DNA from: Tieghemiomyces parasiticus
Lineage: Eukaryota > Kickxellomycota > Dimargaritomycetes > Dimargaritales > Dimargaritaceae
Direction of reading: 5' to 3'
Assembly: GCA_027575765.1 (NCBI GenBank)
Contig: JANBPT010000803.1
Location: forward strand, 1 to 22,324
DNA: 22,324 nucleotides
The position numbers and the translations under genes are program-made. This document shows positions 1 through 8,691 of this stretch, in pieces. Within the stretch, counting starts at the first letter, position 1, and each line of letters starts with the position of its first letter. Under the pieces are notes generated by a model, which searched no databases, was not told the origin of the DNA, and saw only the letters and a list, made by a program, of their open reading frames with translations.

Positions 1-1
1 C

Positions 2-499
2 TCTGGTCCTGAACCCCAGACACAGGATGTTTGCCGAGTCCAGAAGGCCATGGCCATTGAGGAACTACAAGCCTTACGTACCAGTCGTGTCCTGATAGGT
101 GCTGCCAGGCCCACCCTAGGAATTGATCCAATTCTTACTGTCCCAGCAAGTTGTAAGGAGAGATCACGCCTATTTTGCTGGAGATATGGATGGTTACCAT
201 CAGGTAAACCTATACCCTGCAGCTGTGGGACTGGTCATACATCTCGCCACCACTTCCCAGTTTGCCTTGCCATCCCACTGTACCTGCGCCAAGCCCTGCC
301 TTCCAGTACTGGCAATCCCATTGATGCAGCCCTCAATGCTATCCCACCATTCAAGGCCAAGGTTTGTCCACCAGTACCTGCGCCTTGGGAATCTCAATGG
401 GCTCTCACCCTTGAAATCCTATGTGACATTGACCAGCTGTGCCATCCAGCAGAACAATCTGCTGATGAGTCTGTCCCAGGATCCAACCTGACTGCCTGA
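2..499 (+). mobile_element. C-terminal remnant of a probable LINE-type retrotransposon ORF
   Basis: An open frame with no stop runs from the left window edge to the TGA ending at 499, so it is the 3' end of a longer ORF that begins outside the window. About two thirds along, a Trp-Arg-Tyr-Gly-Trp-Leu-Pro segment is followed by a Cys/His-rich stretch (CSCGTGHTSRHHFPVC), a proline-rich stretch and a Trp-containing helix. This order resembles the region after the reverse transcriptase and RNase H domains in LINE polyproteins of zygomycete-grade fungi. I see no catalytic RT or RNase H motif, because those would lie to the left. The family call rests on pattern memory, not alignment. The AT-richer downstream DNA fits a repeat context. 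Confidence 0.45.
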
Positions 500-2411
500 C
501 AATGGTGTATCCAAACCACACTATCATATCTAAAAGGGAACTGAACACCAAACTTTAAGGTATATTTTCTGCCAGCCAGGCCACCACTCTCTCCTGCAGC
601 AACCAATGTCTGCCCCCTAGCTTTCAAATTACACCATACTCACACCTTGTAGTGAAACTTTTGAAGGTGAAGCCACTAACTTGTTTTAAAAATCATATAT
701 GAAATATTATGGTGCAGAGTGCAAATTTGTAATTCTGATGGTGGTGAAAATGTAGGGGGATAAGGGCAATGAGGAAAATGGCTAAGATGACACTTGACCT
801 TTCAAGAATGGCAGAAACAGATTATGTAAGGAGGAGAACTTGGATGGTTGTGGTTTGGCTCTATCCCTTGGTCATCTGTCTCCTTTTCAATGGATGAGGC
901 CTTGTGTAACCTGGATGTGGTCTCCCTACATAGCAGGGGGGCTGACTTCCCATCCTGCTGGTAAGCTTTGGGCTGTGGGACTGTGGAGGGGACCTCCCCT
1001 CTGCCACAAAATAACCTGAAGAGCTTGGTGGATACTTGAAAGAAGGCAAGACTTCTCTAATGAGGGAGACATGTGCACCTGCAGATATTCTGCTGATAAA
1101 CACTATTTATATTGGTTCCAGATACTTAGTACAGGGGGTATAATATGTTATATGTATTTGTAATACTTATTAATTAAAGTGTACCATCATTTTATTATAT
1201 CAATAAAAATCACCAACACATCAGTGCTTTTTCTGCATTATATTATATTCTGCTGCACTTTGTGTTGGTATACAAATGCCAACACTACACCAAACCCTGC
1301 AAGCCACTGCAAACACTGCACAGGAACCAATACTGCCATACCAATGTCTACAATTTGGCCAGGTCAACACAACCTGGTACCCTTAGGACTAACTAACTGA
1401 GACCCAACAAAAACCAATCACACCTCTAAGGTATATATAAACCCACCAACCCTGCTACTGATATTTGATATCCTATACTTTCTTTATTTTACATACATTT
1501 GCAATAAAGCCCTCCAGGGTCTTGCCTACCACACTTGGCTGTTCTCTATGAATTGCTGAGACTGATAATTCTGGGTTGATGGTGGTGCCCATAAGTCATC
1601 TTATTCACCTATGCTTACCACCATGCCTTCCACTGCTATACATGACTATTATTATGCCTTCCCATATTAATTATGGTCATTACCATGCCCTTGTTCCCTA
1701 CCTGTGTATACTGTTTCATACAGCCATGAATGTAACTTGCTAAGCGCCCTTAGTTGTACCAAGGCCATATACCTTTCAGCTGGGAAAAATCTTATATCAA
1801 CCCACAAGCCCCCAGCCTGCTAGGGTCAGGTTTCCATTCCTTTACCTCACTGTTCCTCTATTTTCTAAATAGTCCATAGCACTTATCACTACAATGCTCC
1901 TTCCATAACTCATTGAAGCACCTTTGCCCCTTACTTGCTACCCTGTTGGTGCCCGCCTGTTTATAGGTACTACAGTTGTTTTTTTCTTGTCTAGTGTCGT
2001 GTTTTTGTGTAGAACCCTCAAAATGCATTTCCCCTCATGTCATTTACTTTTCTTGTAACTTCTGGCTTTACACCATGCGCACTGGGAGCAAGCAGTTTCA
2101 CTGTACTTCCTCCACAACATTTGCATCCGATTGAAATGACGCCTCGGATTGTAGAGACAGTGTCAATTGTATGGTGTAATAAAATGCTGGCCTGCAGCGA
2201 TTTAGAACTGGCGCCGAATGCCGTGGATGACACTTCTAGCCTGCCCAAAATTTTGACAGTTTGTAAACAGCAACTGCTCCCCCTTGGGTGGCTTGTCTTT
2301 CAGCTCAACTATACTCATGTTTCACAGCCTTCCTTACATTGTAATGTTGGCGTCGTACTGGGTCCCACATTGGTGCTACACCCTCAGTTCCAGGTCTGTG
2401 TAGGCTGTCGA
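500..2411. other. AT-richer repeat-like stretch without a recognisable gene
   Basis: Base composition is visibly richer in A and T than in the rest of the window. The short ORFs on either strand (for example 2037-2420 on + and 2018-2248 on -) have no domain I recognise and overlap each other antisense. The stretch probably holds the LINE 3' UTR, an LTR-like block near 1146-1577 and decayed repeat DNA, and then the 3' flank of the SBDS gene. Confidence 0.5.
1146..1577 (+). repeat. possible LTR (TATA box, close AATAAA, PBS-like end)
   Basis: A TG-starting stretch contains a strong TATA box (TATATATAAA at 1432-1441) with an AATAAA poly(A) signal only about 65 nt later (1503-1508). This is the compact U3-R-U5 layout of an LTR. 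About 70 nt further on, TGGTGGTGCCC begins near 1576 and could be a tRNA primer-binding site starting with TGG. Against this, the sequence just before it reads TTGA rather than the canonical CA, no second copy lies in the window, and no target-site duplication was found. The boundaries are guesses. Confidence 0.25.
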
Positions 2412-2417
2412 TTTATT
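2412..2417 (-). terminator. poly(A) signal of the SBDS gene
   Basis: TTTATT on the + strand reads AATAAA on the minus strand. It lies about 65 nt past the SBDS stop codon, the expected distance for a short 3' UTR. Confidence 0.55.
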
Positions 2418-2481
2418 TAGTGCTATGAGTTCGGGATGTCTATCGATCCAAAAAGGAAAACAAGGACATCCTCCATCGAAC

Positions 2482-3757
2482 CTAGAATTTGGTATCGCCC
2501 TCCTGGGACTCATGTAAGTTCATCACCTCCACTTGACCACGGCCCTTGGTGTCGACATGCAACGCCTCGGTGATGAGACGGAGTTGTCCAGGATCAATGA
2601 GCGCCACTAGTTCGTAACTATCGGCGCCCCAGTCTTCGTCCTCTACAGAAGCCACCAGGGGCAGAACCTTCTCCTTAGTCCGCTTGGCGTCCTTGGTAGG
2701 AATTACAACGCGCACACGCATTTGGGCGCGGGAGATGGGAATGATGGCTTTCTCCTGGAGCTGTTTGATCACGTCTAAGGCCTGCTGTTTCGCGTTCCGG
2801 TTTGGATGGATACTGTAATGCAAGTCGCTCATGGCCTTCTCGATCATCGTAACGGTGTAGGGTCGCTTGGTATCCGGGTTGATGCACTTCTCGGCCACGA
2901 TGGTGGCAATGTCGCGGTGCAGCGTACCAAGTTTATTTTGCCGCTCCTTCTCGCTGACCTGGAGTTCACCCTTCTTGAGGATCTAAGAAAGGGGATGGTA
3001 GGAAGGTGTAGTGGGTGAACAGCGTGAGCACAGCCGACCAAGGACGATGAGTAAAACCTCTGATGATTTAAAGCTACCTACGGCCAAATAGGTTTAAATA
3101 AGCCTGGAGGGGAGGCGCAAGCGCCGATGGAGAAAAGGGGCGGCTTGAAACTACCAGTCCCACTTCGGGTACCCACCTCTTGAATAATCTTGTCAGCATC
3201 GTCCGTCTTAAAAGCCTTAGTCAACTCGTCCTTATTCGCGACCTGGCCCTTGGACACGTTGATGAAGATGGAGTGGATCTGGAGGACCTCGTCCAGGTCG
3301 GTTTCCCTGTATTATTTTTGGAAAAAAAAAGTAACCGTGGCGCAGCGGAGAGGATCATGGGTTGAGTTATGGTGAGCCAGCAACCCTGAAACATTGTTTG
3401 GTGACGGGTGCTCGGTCCAAACGATCAGAGATGCAGGTTTACCATAAAGGCAGGTCTGAATTAGACTTACACGTTGTTACGCCATTCTAACACCTTGTTC
3501 TTATAGCAGGCAACCTCGAATCGCTTGCCGGCCTTTTTTAGCCGGACGATGGAGACATTGGTCAGTCTGGAGAGTGAATAGAGTGAGCAATCGCAATGTT
3601 CGGGGATTCGAGGACGACATGGTAAGGAACCGGTTAGTTACTCGACCTGGAATGGTAGGGCTGTAGAGGGGGGGGGTTTGTCCTTCCCCAGAGTTTGGGT
3701 CTGCAACCATTGGCGAGATACGCACCTGATTTGGTTACTCGGCTGGAAAATGGACAT
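2482..3757 (-). CDS. SDO1: ribosome maturation protein SBDS/Sdo1, four exons
   Basis: SBDS works with the GTPase Efl1 to evict Tif6/eIF6 from pre-60S subunits in the cytoplasm. Exons on the minus strand: 3757-3726, 3566-3471, 3306-3177 and 2982-2482. All introns (159, 164 and 194 nt) are GT-AG and the phases join exactly, giving 252 residues against about 250 for the human and yeast proteins. Exon 1 encodes [11 protein letters not shown], the typical family N-terminus, which fixes the start. The FYSH domain (about 1-90) contains [16 protein letters not shown] and [15 protein letters not shown]. The central helical domain contains [21 protein letters not shown], split as [11 protein letters not shown] then [10 protein letters not shown]. 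The C-terminal ferredoxin-like domain (about 172-252) ends in [15 protein letters not shown]. The gene appears intact, and the assignment is secure. Confidence 0.96.
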
Positions 3758-4427
3758 CGTGGTAGGCGGTTGAAAGGGGGAATATGAAACTGAATGACCA
3801 AGTTGGACGGACGATGAGTAGCTATGACACCTAAAAGTGGGGAGCAAAGCGGTAAGGGAAGAGAATGGTTTGTGCAGCGCATGTCATTCCATCCAATTAC
3901 AGCTTTAACCTCAGCCCACCCACCATATGGCGAACAAGGCAATTTAGGTCCTGTGCTCCACTGTACGCTAACCTATTTCGTACGCCGCAGTAGCGGGATA
4001 TTGGTTAGCGCGTACAGTGGCCATCGAGTATGCGCCCCCCACCGCCTTCCTTCTAGCCATGCGACCAGATCGGGAGGCATACATGACCTTGCCGTCAATT
4101 AGACTTGGGGTCGGATTACTGGTGAGGGTAGCTACTACCCGAGGCGCCAGATAGAAGGTTGTGGACATGTCATTGCAGCCCGATTGAAACAAAGTACGAC
4201 ATATTTAATTGACATGGGCGACGAGCCTGGGCCGACGGAAGCGGCAGGCAACGCGTGGGAGATATAGTTATCATATAAAGCAGTATCCATCGAACGGGGC
4301 ACGGTTGGAAATGAAAGAAAAAATGTATATGCCATGATGGCTCTCTTTTTAAGTAGCGAAATGATGGGCAGAAGCCGCAGGAATACTATATAATGGAGGT
4401 CTGGAGGGAAGGGGTGGCGTAGGCAAG
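3758..4427. other. intergenic region between SBDS 5' end and CHTOP-like 3' end
   Basis: Both neighbours are on the minus strand, so this 670-nt stretch should hold the SBDS promoter and 5' UTR and the 3' UTR of the CHTOP-like gene. The short ORFs in it carry no recognisable domain. No canonical AATAAA is evident near 4427; an ATTAAA (minus strand, 4203-4208) is a weak candidate. Confidence 0.5.
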
Positions 4428-5885
4428 CTAGTCCATGGCAATGTCCTGCTCGCTGTCGACCTTAGCGAGAGCGGGAACCTCGGCCTTGGTGGGAGTCGCG
4501 TCCTTTTCCTTGAGCATGTACGAATCGAGCTCCAGGTCGAGGGATTCCTTGGTGATCGCGGGGAGGCGGGCACCGCCCTGCCGCTGACCGCTGGGCCGGT
4601 TCGAGTGTCCCTTGGTCTTAGTGGTGTTGCTCGGGGTCGCCCCGGCATTCTTTAGGGCTTGGGCCAGCATCTTGGTACCACCGTTTGCTGGGGCGTCAGC
4701 GGTTTCGGCCGTGGGGTTCTTTGCGGCACGGCCACGGACACGGCTGCCCCTGCTCCTGGGCTTGGTTGTCGAACTGGAGACGATCCGGCTGGTGGTGAGG
4801 GCTGGAGCTCCCACACGGTTCTTCATCTGGGTCGAGAGGCGGCTGGCGTTGCCATGGGCCCGGGAGTCCTCACGGCGCTTCTTGGCGAGCTCCAGGAAGC
4901 TGGTGACAGGGAGGGTGAGTAGCAGGGAGCGCAGCACGGCAAGGGGCGGCTACAGGTAAGAGAGATGTCTAGGAGATATGGAGAAGGGAAGGGGCTCGCT
5001 GGACTGCCGAACAGTGCCAGTGGCCAATTCGGTTCGGCCGCGGTCGGCGGTGCCCCTCATCCTTCAACGCGGGCGGTGAGAGCCTCCTTGGAACAGTCGA
5101 TGACGCAGGCCGCTGCTGACCATCTTGCAGCGCCAACCAGCTAGAAACGGCACCGCGTCGCCTTTGCCCTCCTTGCAGAGAACCCGCTGTCACGTCCCTA
5201 GATCAGGCCCAGGATTTTGGAAACGTCTTCCTGTGCCGCTGGCCAACGATCGCTGTCAAGGGAGGGTTGTTCAAGGTCCGTCCGCTGGGGATACCGTGAA
5301 TCAAGAGCCAGGTCGGTGTTGGTCCGATAGTCTTCAATAACCCCCCTCATTAGTACTGGCATACATGGGCTATAGTGCGCATATATCTTCTACAACCGTG
5401 GCGCAAATTGGCCAGCCAGCGGTAATAGGTGAAGCCGCCACCCGTCCCCAAAAGCTGGCCTGCGACTAGGACTCGCCGTAGGAAAACCGTGGCTTGTTGG
5501 AGCCCACGCTCCGTGCGGCTGTTGGGCAGCTGGGAGGGAACTGGGGTAAGTCGAACCGCTATTGCTGGTACCATACCAAACGGTTGTGCCTACCGCTCCG
5601 AGTGATTCAGCAACGGGCGATTCTCCCCTTCCGGATGCCTATCCTTCGATTCGGCCAAGCTTCAAGGGGCTAACTGTGACACCGTGTGGAATACAGCTAG
5701 TACGCGGAAAATGTGGGCAGGGCAGGCGGACAGGGTGTACCTCTGTGCCGGACAGTTGTGATAAGGGAAAGGGCAAGAACAGGGGTGGCAGGTTCGAGCG
5801 TGATTGGCACCCACGAGAAGATGCGAACTTACCGATTACTGAGGGTGCCCTTGGATTTCTTGGCAGAGGTAGGCATAGGTGGCAT
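4428..5885 (-). CDS. CHTOP/FoP-like mRNA-export protein, two exons
   Basis: Exon 1 (5885-5833) starts at an ATG in good context (CCACCATGCC) and encodes MPPMPTSAKKSKGTLSN. Exon 2 is 4899-4428. The 933-nt intron is GTAAGT...CACCAG, and the split Arg codon CG|C restores the frame, giving 525 nt (174 residues plus stop). The joined sequence LSNRFLELAKKR followed by SRLSTQMKNRV parallels the N-terminus of metazoan CHTOP (NERF... and ...LAQQMENR). Residues 64-78 are RG/SR-rich. Residues 138-146 (LDLELDSYM) match the LDxELDxYM motif of the FoP C-terminal domain. Known members bind the TREX export complex and are PRMT1-methylated. Here the C-terminal motif occurs once, not twice as in vertebrate CHTOP, and the RG region is short. 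An ALY/REF-like fragment is the alternative, but no RRM is present. Confidence 0.72.
4900..5832 (-). other. long intron of the CHTOP-like gene
   Basis: At 933 nt this is three or more times longer than every other intron seen in the window. Donor GTAAGT is at 5832-5827 and acceptor CAG ends at 4900, preceded by a pyrimidine-rich run with a possible CTCAC branch site. Small ORFs inside it on both strands have no recognisable domain. An extra short exon cannot be excluded. Confidence 0.55.
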
Positions 5886-6651
5886 GGTGGCGTGGCGGTA
5901 GTGGATAGGTGGTAATAAGAATCGGTGGATGTAATTCTGGGATAAATGGAAACTATGATGAGTAAAAGTAGGAAAGGTGCAGAGCATGTGTTCAAGAGTT
6001 AGGAAGTAAAACTCGACAGGGCTGTAGAATGCAAAATGACCAGGCCGCTGTTGGGAGAGGCGCGTGTGGGCGTGGTTGGATTTTTGCAGGCAGGCAGGAT
6101 GAAGGTGGTGCAGGTCACAGGGGGGAGGGGCACATGGTGTCGGTGAGCAGGAGGGGGAAAGGCATAGACCGCACAGAAAACCTGGTTTGTAGGGTCACAC
6201 GGTGCAGCACAAGGTCCGGTTCATCCCCGCCATAGTGGCTGATGGACAGAATTGTGGCGGGATTACGCCAGTTCGCGGTAAGGGGTTTGTCAAGCGCGTT
6301 CCTGCCCAAGCGTCCTAATCACGCTCCACACACGCACACAATGAGTCCCATAACTTAGGCCACCCATTGCAGCTCCTCCCGACTCTTCAGTGGTCGTGCA
6401 TACAGGTATGGCAGTACCCAAGCACTGAATGAAACGAAAATGCCGCTTGAACCCTTTAGGGGATATGGCGACCTGGGCGTCCTCTTCATGGTGAGCCTTG
6501 AAAGGGACCACGTTGACCTTCATTGCCAGGATACACCGACAGTCTCGGCTCGACAGCTTAGAAGGCCCGCAAGTTTCCAGCAGCAGCAGCATTATTAACC
6601 TATTAACCCCACAAAGCGAGTGGAGGGGCCTGTGGCCTGCGATCACCCTCC
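5886..6651. other. intergenic region between the CHTOP-like and MTC1 genes
   Basis: This stretch should contain the promoter and 5' UTR of the CHTOP-like gene (right side of its start, minus strand) and the MTC1 3' flank. A minus-strand ORF at 6646-6290 includes a locally coding-looking segment starting at the Met codon at 6523, but I recognise nothing in it and see no convincing splice partner. Otherwise I see nothing definable. Confidence 0.45.
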
Positions 6652-6657
6652 TTTATT
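6652..6657 (-). terminator. poly(A) signal of the MTC1-like gene
   Basis: TTTATT on the + strand is AATAAA on the minus strand. It lies 47 nt past the stop codon of the MTC1-like gene. Confidence 0.55.
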
Positions 6658-6704
6658 GGCTGACAGGGATAAAGTATACGAGTCAGAGCGGCAGCGCTAT
6701 CAGC

Positions 6705-8179
6705 TTAACTCGTTGAGGCATCGGGCAGCGGCTGATGTTCGTCGACTGGCGGCGCGGCGCCCTCCTCCTGCGGGGCACGGGCGGCGGCAGCCTTTTCGGC
6801 GTCGATAATTTCGTAGACCTGCTGGTGTTGGTCCATGAACTGGCGCGCCAGTTCCTTGATGCACATGGTGATGACACCCGTGACGATATCGTTCTCCAGA
6901 CCTTCAGGGTTCTTGGCCTGGGCAATCCAGCCGTCGAGCGCCAGCGACTGCGAAATGTTCTTGACCGTGATGTTGCGGTTCGGATCGTAGAGGAGCCCGC
7001 ACACAAAGATTGAGGACACCCCCGGAACGGGCGTGGCGGCACACGGCTGCAGCACCAGTAGGATGGGAGAGTGGTGGGCCTTTTGGCGGTGGGGCTCCAG
7101 GCGGGTATTCTCGTCCGCCCGTAGTTTGGAGGCCCGCAGCAGGCCTGACCGATCAGTTTCAATCATGTTGTCGAGGATACGCTGGAGGGGGGGTAGGGTA
7201 CCGTGTGATAAGTGGCATGGGGTTAGAGGACGGGGCGCTTAAGTGGGCCGTGTCAAAATCGAGTAGCCTCCCCCAACTAAATCCTCGCGTCTCTTACCTG
7301 GGCGTGGTGGAAACCGGCCTCAAATCCCTTGGGGATGGTCAGTTTGTTGTGGCGATTGGAGTGCAGCTCCTCGGCCCGCTGGAACGACTCGGAGGGTTTG
7401 CACAGCGCCTCAGCAACGTGGTAGTGGTCCATGACGATCTCAAACTCTCTGGTCACGATGTGCTCCACGCCTGCCACATAGTTCAGGTTGATGGCGTACG
7501 ACACATTGAACACCTCGTGCGGGGAGATGGGTGGGGCCAGGGTGTCCATTACGCTGTTGACCGACCCACGTAGGCTGTGGCTGAGTTTGGCCAGGCGGCC
7601 TTGCAGATCCAGGTTTCGGACGTGGGTGTCGAGGTGGCGGTGGGGCTCGGCAGCCCGCGCCTGGTCTAACGCACCGCGCATGGTGTGGTAGGTCGATTGG
7701 ACGGCGTTGTGGCTAGCAGCGGCCTGGACCTGGGTCTTGACGAGGTGGGAGGTGGTGTTCCACAGACTGTTCCACGACCAGTTCTGGGCGTCGGCTGGGG
7801 GTTTCGTTTGAGCAGAATCGTCGGTCGGACCGGACCGCGGGGTGGCAGGTGAGGCGGCAGCGGCGGTAGGGTTCGAGTGCGTAGGCGAATGAGGTGAGGG
7901 CACGTCAAGCGAGTTGCGGGCGGAGGCGGTGAGGTCGTCGATGAATTTATGCATGGACTTGGAGTCATGCTGGGCCGTGGCGGCGGTTTTATCCCCTTCG
8001 ACCGGGCAGGCGGGCCGTGCCGACGTGGGAGAAGCGGCGGTCAGCTGGGGTGCGGCTGCGACGTCATCTGCAACCGGGGAGGTTTCAGTGCCCCCTTGTT
8101 CAGCTTCATCGTTGAGATCGAGACTGTCCAAGAACTGTAGGAGATCCTCCTTGCGGTGTCGGGGCTTGGGGGGTGTCAT
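6705..8179 (-). CDS. MTC1: Mtc1-family (maintenance of telomere capping 1) protein, two exons
   Basis: Exon 1 is 8179-7298 and exon 2 is 7181-6705. The 116-nt intron (CAG|GTAAGAG ... CTCCAG|CGT) lies between codons, giving 452 residues. The N-terminus EDLLQFLDSLDL (11-22) is the short acidic helix typical of the family. A low-complexity linker follows, then a Trp-rich amphipathic segment WSWNSLWNTTS (134-144), VNSVMDTLAPPIS (207-219), and the conserved domain SYAINLNYVAGVEHIV with the downstream HYHVAEAL (about 220-430). Yeast Mtc1 (about 478 residues) is genetically linked to telomere capping in cdc13 mutants, but its protein is cytoplasmic and has been reported on COPI vesicles; its biochemical role is unknown. 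The ATG chosen is the first in frame and directly precedes the conserved helix. It is transcribed divergently from the NAD(P)HX epimerase gene. Confidence 0.85.
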
Positions 8180-8691
8180 GGGGTGCTGTGGCAGAGCCTG
8201 TGGTAAGTGAAAGGGCTGCTAGGTGGCGCGACGGGGCGGAACGTCAGGAAAAGTTGTTATTAATGGGCAAGATGCGTGACGTTGCGGGGTAAGAGCACAC
8301 GGGTTCGGGGTTCAGCGATGCGCCTAACCCTCACTTTCTCCCGCAGCAGATGGGCCACCTGCACCGGCGGACAGGTAACCCTAGCCTCCCTTCATACCGA
8401 CGGCCACGGACATGCCCCCCCGCACGTTTACTGCTGGTACAAACTTTTCTCGGGCCAGACCACCTGGTGGGGAGGGGTCCCGTATCCATAGCCGTCCACA
8501 GCAGTTCACTTGCCGAGGCTTACTGAAACCGCCTCATGCTCGGTGACGTGACTACCCTTGAGCCACCCTGCAAACCCCCGGTGGCACTTGCGCTTTCCTG
8601 TACCAGCGAGCCAATCTCTACGTCTTCCGTCTATGCAGTTACTAGCCCCCAACTGACCCCCGCCACCTCATTTCACGTCCCTATCGCCGTC
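8180..8691. promoter_or_regulatory. shared divergent promoter between MTC1-like and NAXE genes
   Basis: The two start codons face away from each other across 512 nt, so the control regions of both genes must lie here. Two TGACGT cores (8277-8282 and 8544-8549, the second in GGTGACGTGA) match CRE/ATF-CREB-type bZIP sites, one near each gene. No clear TATA box is seen. The regulatory role is inferred from the motif and position only. Confidence 0.45.

Noticed and set aside
2037..2420. 127-codon plus-strand ORF near the left end
   Set aside because: No domain recognised, it overlaps an equally open antisense ORF, and it extends over the likely SBDS poly(A) signal.
4900..4937. Apparent N-terminus MLRSLLLTLPVTS of the CHTOP-like ORF, which looks like a signal peptide
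   Set aside because: It is the translated polypyrimidine tract of the intron. Splicing at 4899 to exon 1 at 5833 restores a family-like N-terminus.
5786..5806. GGTTCGAGCG, resembling a tRNA B box
   Set aside because: The flanking bases do not form a T stem, there is no A box upstream, and it lies inside the intron of the CHTOP-like gene on the opposite strand.
7010..7573. 187-codon ORF on the plus strand
   Set aside because: It spans antisense MTC1 exons and the intron between them; the minus-strand frame has the conserved motifs and clean splice sites.
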